From positions 198,543-262,542 of the forward strand of contig NW_019091709.1 in assembly GCF_001949145.1 (NCBI RefSeq): DNA of 64,000 nt, read 5' to 3'. Each line of letters opens with the position of its first letter. Position 1 is the first letter of the stretch. Made by a program: the position numbers and the translations under genes. Below, piece after piece: positions 56,501 through 64,000 of this stretch. The notes below the pieces were generated by a model that was given only the letters and a program-made list of their open reading frames with translations, was not told the DNA's origin and made no database searches. The stretch comes from Acanthaster planci (lineage: Eukaryota; Echinodermata; Asteroidea; Valvatida; Acanthasteridae).

Positions 56501-59127
56501 TTATTGGCATTGTGTAACCATGGAACACTCTAGGGACGTGGAACTTTGCTGCTGAACACCCTCCCTTCGATGGAAAGGGCCGGTTCACAGAAATAAACCA
56601 ACTCAGACTTGGCATGTTCCACGCCCATTTATGGTGGAATTCAGTGCAGAGAGCAGGGCTTCCAGTCACTGTCAGAACACTGTTCCTTTACATCCAATCC
56701 TCCTTTCCAGTGTTACATAACTGCATTACTGTGCTTGTTTCTGGTGTGCAGGAAGCGTGTTGTGATGGAGGCAGAAGCAACTGCAGAAGCTGTCAAGGTA
56801 AGGCCAGTGAAAGGTCCTTGTTTGTCAGTGCAAACACATCCAGACAATCAAAAATCTGACAAACTTAAAGCTAGTTTGCTCGTCCGCTAAACCTAATAAT
56901 TCTAACGCCGTTACATTTCATAGAGTGGCTCAGTACATTTTTAATGAAGTAAAGGAATCTTGCTAGTTCTTAAAATGTTGTTTCACCCGCCGAATACTGT
57001 TTTCCAAACTCGTGGCACATCACTGGTTTCATGCATTGGCCACATCATTTGTTTTGCAGCTGAAGGGTGAAGCTGAAGCCTTTGCCATTGAGGAGAAGGC
57101 CCGAGCAGAGGCAGAGCAGATGGCCAAGAAGGCGGACGCCTGGAAAGACTACCAGGATGCTGCCATGGTGGACATGGTGCTGGAAACATTGCCTAAGGTT
57201 GGTATCTTGCGCACTTAAGAAAAGTTCTCAGATGGTTGTCGGCAGCTTGCCTAATACCTTGTAAATATTTTGAACAAATACACAGATTGCATTGACAAAT
57301 AGAGTATTTACAGTCCAAAGCAAACTGAAAAACTACATTGCTTGAATGTCATCGCACACTCCAATCGGATGATCTCACAACTTTGCTGGTTTACTGTAGT
57401 TTGGGAAGTCTGCCACTGTGAAAAATGCCTTTCGATGAATAAGAGGATATTTTTCAGGTTGTATATTCAAAAAGCATTATTTGGATGGGTGGTATTTTTG
57501 TTTCTCTCTGACAGAAGACGAACCATGTGATGATATTGTAAATTCCATCTTTTCAAACACTTCAATTGATTTGAGGGAATACAGATTGTCATCACAATTG
57601 AATTTGATAATAATTGGCTGTGTGTTTCCCAGTTCTGAAAACTGACAGTTTTTATCTCTTGTAAAAAAGACTCCAGGAATCAGCTTGTGAGTTGGACATA
57701 TTCTTAGTAGAAAAAGATGATGAAGATTAGCTCTGTGTTAAACTGCATTACTTCTGACTTACAACCTCTAGATTGCAGCTGAGGTCGCTGCCCCGTTGGC
57801 CCAGGTCAACAAGGTCACCATGGTGTCCAGTGGCAAGGGTGACGTGGGAGCCACCAAGCTGACCGGAGAGGTGATGGATATCATGAACCGAGTGCCCCAG
57901 CTGGTGGAGAAGATGACTGGTGTCAACATCACCGAGGTATGCATCCACTTAGACTTTGGGCCCAGTGGGAGAGCCGGTGGCACAATGCTAAAAATCAAGT
58001 GACGTTAACTTACAGTACTTGGATGACAGTCGTACTACGTATTTGTTGGTCATTGAGATTGATGTGCCCCTGCCTGGGATGAGGTGAAAGACCCTCTGCT
58101 GTCATCCATGAAGACCACACCCTTGAGAAGGGATGCTAAATTGTACATCCCAAGGTGGGAACAGGAATTGCTACGGTAATTCAGGCTGTAGCTGATGTGC
58201 TGATCGAGGGTCTTGATCTTATCTAATCAATGTAATGCCGTTGTGAGCTAATGAAAGATGGAAAAGGAATCGCTGGAATAAGTCAGGGGAGGGGCGGGAG
58301 AGGGTAAAGAAACCGTGCGTGTTCAATGCGCAGTGCTGTCTAGTGCTGGCAATGTGAATCTGCTAGGTGACGGTGCTGCCTTTCTGTATAGGTACAATGT
58401 TCCCTGTGTGGTAACACAGGCTGCATCCCAATCTCTTGTCTAGAGCTAGGTCTAGGTCTTCCCTCCATTTGAAATGTGCGGAGATGCACAGACACTAGAC
58501 CTAGCCGTAGCTCTGGAAGCCCGTTTTGGACACGGCCACACATAGGACCACAGTGTAGAGTGAGTTGGGTGTTGAACACGAAGCTTCCATGTAGTTCATA
58601 TTCAGCGCCTTTACCTTTGGCATGGAGTGATGTTACCGTGTTGACGAATCTCTGTCACATAGATCTTGGGCTCATGGTGAGCCTTTTCAGAATCTACTGG
58701 CTGTGGCTCGGAGCAGCGCACACGTCTATTAGAAATAGTCAAAAGCCTCCGGCCGATAGCTTCCATAGACACACTTGTTTTTTTCTAGCTACAGCTGCAG
58801 CTGTCGCACACAGACTTATTTTTTAGACTTATTTCCCTTTTGACATCACTTGCTGGGTTTTCTAAAAGAGGTGTGTCGTTAATGCATTCTTCCTGAGGAT
58901 TGTGTGGGTTTAATTCAGAGACGAAAATTACTTTGGGGGATTCGGTGACTCTTCACCAACAGTTGAAACAATTTTGCTTCCACCAAAAGTTGTATTGGAG
59001 ACTTTTAGATTAAGAGCATCCCTGCTTCAGCAAAAATGTTTCTGCATCCTCGGTTTCCTTTTCTCCTTGCACTCTGATTCTATTCCTTGTTCTCATCTTG
59101 CAGGCAATATCTGCCACCAGAGTGTAA
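50556..59127 (+). CDS. FLOT1: Flotillin-1, 11 exons
   Basis: Exons: 50556-50604, 53315-53481, 53637-53780, 53942-54061, 54463-54558, 54878-55030, 56247-56428, 56752-56797, 57060-57197, 57772-57936, 59104-59127; 1284 nt, 427 aa, the same length as human FLOT1. Flotillin is a membrane-scaffold protein of lipid microdomains acting in endocytosis and signalling, usually with flotillin-2. The N-terminus [17 protein letters not shown] and [17 protein letters not shown] form the SPFH/PHB domain; the Cys in WPC corresponds to the palmitoylated Cys34 of mammals. [19 protein letters not shown] and [11 protein letters not shown] mark the end of the PHB domain. The C-terminal half is a Glu/Ala/Lys-rich coiled coil ([26 protein letters not shown]), then [20 protein letters not shown]. 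The last exon adds only seven codons (AISATRV) after a strong pyrimidine tract and is the least certain. Retaining that intron would give a 22-residue tail ending at 58002. Confidence 0.96.
51605..51830. repeat. Dispersed repeat in FLOT1 intron 1 (copy A)
   Basis: The sequence from CCATTTATTACACTCACATC, GACAAAGGGGCAACTCTC, TTTGCTGCAACACTATAAA to GAAATTTCAGGCACATTTGA is matched block for block by 62225-62430 in the same orientation, with about 70-80% identity by eye. The family is unknown and no ORF is preserved. Confidence 0.7.
55449..55520. repeat. Inverted repeat plus direct repeats in FLOT1 intron 6
   Basis: CTTGCTGTACCCAATCAAAC pairs with GTCTGATTGGGTACAGCAAG. A related TTGGAGTTTGTGTGATT motif then recurs twice more up to about 55610. 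Confidence 0.65.
58419..58537. mobile_element. ~119-bp MITE in FLOT1 intron 10
   Basis: GGCTGCATCCCAATCTC and AGAGCTAGGTCTAGG at the left are mirrored by CTAGACCTAGCCGTAGCTCT ... TTTTGGACACGGCC at the right. No coding sequence. Confidence 0.7.
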
Positions 59128-59212
59128 GCTATGGCTCACTGACAAGACACCAAGAGATCAAGAACAGCCCCCTCTGTTGAACCAACGCCTCATCAGTGTG
59201 CACCCCTCAAAT

Positions 59213-59218
59213 AATAAA
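59213..59218 (+). promoter_or_regulatory. Candidate polyadenylation signal of FLOT1
   Basis: AATAAA lies 86 bp after the proposed stop codon. A second AATAAA is at 59494-59499, so short and long 3' UTRs are both possible. Confidence 0.5.
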
Positions 59219-62200
59219 GGAAGAGCCCTCTTCTCAGAAGGCAGAAAATATGTTCATCTTCATATCATATTCCATGTAATCATAGGTGTTGTAAATGAAT
59301 TTCTTTCTCAGGACTATTCAGGACCAAAGCAGGAGCACCACAGTTAAAAAGGAATTGAATAACAAATAGAAAACTGTGCAAACCCACCTACCATAATTTT
59401 GTACTGGATAAATTATTTTTGGGGTTAAAACAAGCTTTTTGCCATATGCATCTGCTAATTCTAATATCAAGTCGCTTAGAGTTCATGCGATGAAATAAAG
59501 AAGTCACCATCGAGATGGTGTAAAATCATCTCCAATCGTGGAATGAACTTGGTTTATTGTGTGAGCTGTGTGCAGTGCAAGACATGTAATTGCAACTTCT
59601 GTTAGAGATGCTGGCAGTCGGTAGCTCTAGCGACTTGGCTTTGAATTGCTTCAAGGACCATGTCTGCGCATTAGCTGATTGCATCGTCAAAATGAGCAAT
59701 GGCCTGAACCATCTCACAGTTGTTCATTGGCCCACCTGGACGGGTATTTCAAGGCTGCACGCTCAATGAATTTATACTCAACCATTCTGTGCCTACAGCA
59801 CTAGCTCAGAAATTCTGTGCTCATCGTAGAATCCATAGATAAGGCCATGTTGTGTGCTAACCCCAATTAACGCTTTGCACACAGTTTTCTTTCACAGTTA
59901 GCCAAGGTTCCTTGTTTACAGCAAACAAGCACAGTCATAAAATTGGGCCCTTGAAGAGATGTAGCATTTGTGTTCATGCACACCCTAGTAGATTTGACAC
60001 TAGTCCATTGCTTGACATTCTGCAGTTCAACATCAATCTACTGGTCTGTAGCATAAACCCAGTTTTAAGCTAGTGTATGATTGTTCACCTAGTCTTAATT
60101 CAGTACATCAATTTAGAAGCGTCCTGAGAGAGTCAATCATGCTGTTCATGTGTTTGTGTATAACTTTATAGATAATTATAATATTTACTCAAGTAAATTT
60201 TAAGGTGTGCATTTAAGTTACAAGTGCATTTATCTTGAAATCTTTGATATTGGTACATGTAATTGTTCATATTTCCATTGACAAAAACTGAATTTTAAGT
60301 GTTTAGTGTAATCTCTTTCTTCCATAGCAATAGTGACTTTGTGAATTGATATCTACATTTCAGAAGCATAATATTTATGTACAGTATTGATGTGGTACCT
60401 GTGAATGTGTTTTCTTGAAAGTGGTTGTGTTCTTGGTTCACACTTTCTACTAAAAGTGAAGTAGATTTCATTTCATCATTGACACTAACAGGAAATTTGT
60501 CAGTCATTATTATCACCAGTTTGCTGTGCTCTTTAATCCTCAGCAAGCTTTTTTCTTATCAAGGAATACAGTGTGCTATAGAACAGGTGAAAGCATGAGG
60601 TTTACAACAGGCTTTGGGTCTGGTAACCGGTAATGGCCAAAGGCAATACTGATAGCCATTGACGATGACCACACTGAGAGCCAGTTTTGAAATGTCATGT
60701 CAGAAACTGTGTCTGAGTATACTGTTACTGTTTGACCCATTGATGGGTCAAAAATTGACAAATTTCCAACAAGTTTATTTCATGTTCCTTGAAAAACCTC
60801 TTCTAGTCAAGTCTGCAAGCTTTAATTTTAAGGATCCCTCTGCATTTTGTAGTTGCTTGTTGGTTCGACTGCCTCACAGGGTATGTTTCAGTCTGAAATT
60901 ACATTTACAGCCTTCATTAGTCTTCTTGATGCTCATGGGAACTTTTTACGAATCATTTTGTGGGTGAGGTTGATCGAAAACTGTGCTGTTTGTACTGGTC
61001 CTACCGGTTGAGATGCCTTCAGTAATACCTATATTTTGTAGTACGTAGGGTCCTTAAATTGTCAATATTGCAACCATTTGCACGCTGTCTCGCAGGGGTA
61101 GTGTGGAACTTCTCTCAAGAAGTTTGGTGCATTCTGCCTATTGTGGTGCAGAATGCAATGGCTCTCGGCGTGAGTTTACCAATGGTCATAAAAAACCCCT
61201 ATGAAGGGCTTTCAAATAGGAATGGTCAAACCGACCTAGTGTTGGTGAAATGTTAACCTCGAATTGTACGTGGTCAGTCATGTTTATGTCATTGAAGAGT
61301 GCTGTTTGTGTCTGGAAAAAAATTGTTAGATTTTAAATATTTTATCATGTATTTTTCAAACCAATTATCTTAGCAATACTTTGTGTCCTCAATCATTGTA
61401 CATACTGTAGTTTTTCCCCACTGAAAAGATTTAGTAGAGGTTCCTGTTAAGGGGTACTACAGAAATCCGCACAAAAGGCAGACACAACATCAGGCGAGAC
61501 TGCCTTTACCTGGGTATTTCGAATTTACATACACCCCTTGCCTTTGTTTTATTTTTATCGTATAGAGTACTTGCAGATTTTACTGTGATGTATGCATTTA
61601 TTTTCTGACTTTTTCATACTCTGATCTGCTGTTCACTACTTCTATTTTACATTGTTGTGAATTGTGGCATTAGTTTTAGGTCGCCATTTTTACTATAATG
61701 TCATTTTTCATTATTACAGTATTAAAGTAAGGAGTGAATTTTACAGTTGCATATACAACAAAAACGGGCAAAAGGAGAAAGCCCCATCCATTGGGACAAT
61801 AAAACTGCTCCAGCACGACTGCTTGACTGGTGCGAATGATCAAATTAAATAGTGCTAAGGTGTTGGATTACGATTTTATTTAGTTCAGCGAATATGTGGA
61901 AAACGTAGGGTTTTACGTACAAGCATGAATTTTGGCACAGATCAGGACTACGACCTAGGAATGTATTGAGAAGCGGAGCCACTCTGAAAACATCCTCTGT
62001 GTAATCTTTGGTGTCGGTTTTAAAAATGGCCATCAAATACCATATTTCCAGCCAACTTTTTTTGTAACTGCCTATTTTTGAAGTTAATACACGTACCTGC
62101 AGGGTGTTTGTAATCACGGAAATATTTTGTAGTGAAAGAACTTAAAATGGAGAAAATAACCATTAACTTTGGCAATTCTGATGGTATCACACTAGCCTTG

Positions 62201-62224
62201 TTGTTACCTTGTCGCTTTTTCTCT

Positions 62225-62430
62225 TAGGGTCAGTTTTGCCATTTATTGCACTCACGTCTGGGCAAAGGGGCAGCCCTCTTTTCACTTTGTACAGGCATAG
62301 AGCAAGGGTATTTTCATCTTTTTCTACTGCAACATAACTGAAACCTTTTGGACTAACGCGGGAGGTATCAGTTGTACATAAAACACTGAAATTTCAGGTG
62401 TATTTGATGAAATGATTGAGAGTAAAGTCA
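62225..62430. repeat. Dispersed repeat (copy B of 51605-51830)
   Basis: CCATTTATTGCACTCACGTC, GGCAAAGGGGCAGCCCTC, CTACTGCAACATAACTGAAA and GAAATTTCAGGTGTATTTGA match copy A in order and orientation. Confidence 0.7.
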
Positions 62431-63649
62431 ACAATTTTAATTTTCCGATACGATGAAAATAGCATTTCCCTCAAGTTGAGTCCAGGAACAGCTACATGTA
62501 CCATTGACCTGTTAGATACAAGAACTAGGAGTTCGTGATGCCATTCCGACTGCGAGAAACACTTCTAGGAACTTGAAAGCTAGTTCTCTGAGCGAAATCG
62601 TGACAGGCGATTCAAATTGCATCCTGCTGATATCGGCCTACTTCCCTGATAGGGTCTACTCTACTCTTTTTGTTGCAAACGACGTTGAGAAGGGAGGGGT
62701 ACCTCCGGAAACGAGAATAGCAGAAGCACATAGTCCTAAAAATGATTGAGGGACGGTCAGAAACTTCAATACACAAAGATCAGAAGGAACCCCCGCGTCG
62801 GAAAGGCTGTCTGACCATTGGAAGTTCCATTTTCTTTTTAAAGGGGTAATTCGTAATCAAATAACAGAGCCTCGAACTTACATACCTTCTGCTTCCACAA
62901 ATTTGGAATATTCGTACGTCTTGAGATTAGTCAAAATTTGTGCTACAAGAAATTTGCAAGAAATTTCAGTTTACGGGCATGAAAGTCAAACCCGAATTTC
63001 TGCTAGCAAAAAATGCACATTATCATTATGGTTGTTCACCGTTTCATGACTTTTGGACCTCCGGTGTCGGGGAGTAGAAGCAAAATCCAAATTGCTGTTC
63101 AAAGAAAATTTGACATTTTCAATTTTTTCTGCTATTAAAAATGGGAAAATCGCGATTTCTACATTTAAATTTGGACCCCCATAATCTGTATATTTAATAT
63201 TGTTTTTTTAGGCTAATTTGGGCTTCATTCAAATCGTCATTCCTCACACCACAATTAAATCAAAGCCGATGTTTGAAAGTAGCCGACGTCCGCCGTTGTT
63301 TTTTCTCCTCCATATCATCTATGTTGAGGCTGCACTACTACGGAAGCGTATTGCTGCCAATGCAAAAACAAATATTTTATCTGGTTTTAAATGACACATC
63401 TCGTATTAATCAAAGTTATACACTCAAAATATTCTATAGTAGAGAGTCCTGAGAGGCATGAAATCGATTAATTGGAGAAACATGGCACTGAACCTCCGGC
63501 CCAGACTTTGGGCTTGCAATTATGACCACTACAAATAAATTCCCATAGACGGCAATGATAAATCCCCACACTTCACAGATATTTACAAAATACAACTCTC
63601 ACAGGTGTCCAGGCTGTACAGAAAAACGATGATCGACAAATCCCCTTTC

Positions 63650-64000
63650 ATTTTCCTTTCACATTCACTAACCCTATCCCTTACCCTATCTCTAGCCCTA
63701 TCCCTAAACCTACCGATAACCCAAACCCTAACCATTATCTCTAAACCTATCTCTAACCATAACCCAAAGCCTAACCCTAAGGCCAACAATATCCCTCACC
63801 CTACTGTCCCTAACCCCAACCCTATCCCTTACCCTAACCCAATCCCTCACCCTACTGTCCCTTACTCTAACCCTAACCCTAACCCTATCTCTAACCCTAT
63901 TCTCTAACCCTAACCCTAACCCTAACCCTACCCCTAACCCTACCCCTAACCCTAACCCTAAGGCCAAAAATATTCCTAACCCTAATGTCCCTTACCCAAT
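63650..64000 (+). repeat. Interstitial telomere-like (CCCTAA)n array, degenerate
   Basis: The last ~350 bp are CCCTAA units mixed with CCCTAT, CCCTTA, ACCTAT and CCCCTAA variants. The block AGGCCAA.AATAT.CCT followed by ACTGTCCC or AATGTCCC occurs at about 63780 and again at 63961, a higher-order period of about 181 bp. The array runs off the window. Confidence 0.9.

Larger units (their letters stand above)
59128..63600. other. FLOT1 3' UTR and downstream intergenic DNA
   Basis: The first candidate poly-A signals after the FLOT1 stop are AATAAA at 59213 and 59494. Beyond these no gene is recognised; ORFs such as the one at 60659-60967 have no splice context or similarity. The copy B repeat lies at 62225-62430. 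Confidence 0.5.

Noticed and set aside
63650-64000. True chromosome end
   Set aside because: The strand orientation is wrong for a right-hand telomere and the array is too degenerate.

Overview
The window is animal nuclear DNA: genes are split by many GT-AG introns, there are no operons, and short palindromic DNA transposons are everywhere. Protein similarity, frequent TACATGTA-type palindromes and a TTAGGG-type interstitial repeat suggest a marine invertebrate, probably a deuterostome such as an echinoderm or cephalochordate. The species cannot be fixed from the sequence alone.

Four multi-exon genes were assembled by eye from translation, splice sites and intron phase. (1) A single-domain SOUL/HEBP-family protein lies on + (1743-4644, 4 exons, 229 aa). 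(2) A secreted protein with four tandem SOUL domains lies on - (8620-24839, 19 exons found, about 888 aa plus an unlocated start). Its exons join with consistent phases throughout. (3) UCHL5/UCH37, the proteasome and INO80 deubiquitinase, lies on - (33834-49771, 11 exons, 347 aa) with its catalytic residues intact. (4) Flotillin-1 lies on + (50556-59127, 11 exons, 427 aa).

The two SOUL genes are tail to tail about 4 kb apart. They share a phase-1 intron at the same place in the domain, which points to local duplication followed by internal amplification of the domain. UCHL5 and FLOT1 start head to head, 784 bp apart, and probably share a promoter region. The stretches 1-1742, 4645-8619, 24840-33833 and 59128-64000 hold no gene I can support; they contain repeats and mobile-element remnants.

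The most unusual content is the secreted tetra-SOUL gene, which includes a GC-AG intron, and an 876-bp foldback transposon in UCHL5 intron 1. The foldback has 16-bp tandem-repeat arms in inverted orientation, a 9-bp flanking duplication and two histone-type 3' stem-loops in its core. There are also several hAT-type and palindromic MITE families, some with identifiable 8-bp target duplications, a perfect 30-bp hairpin, and a degenerate telomere-type array with about 181-bp higher-order spacing at the right edge.
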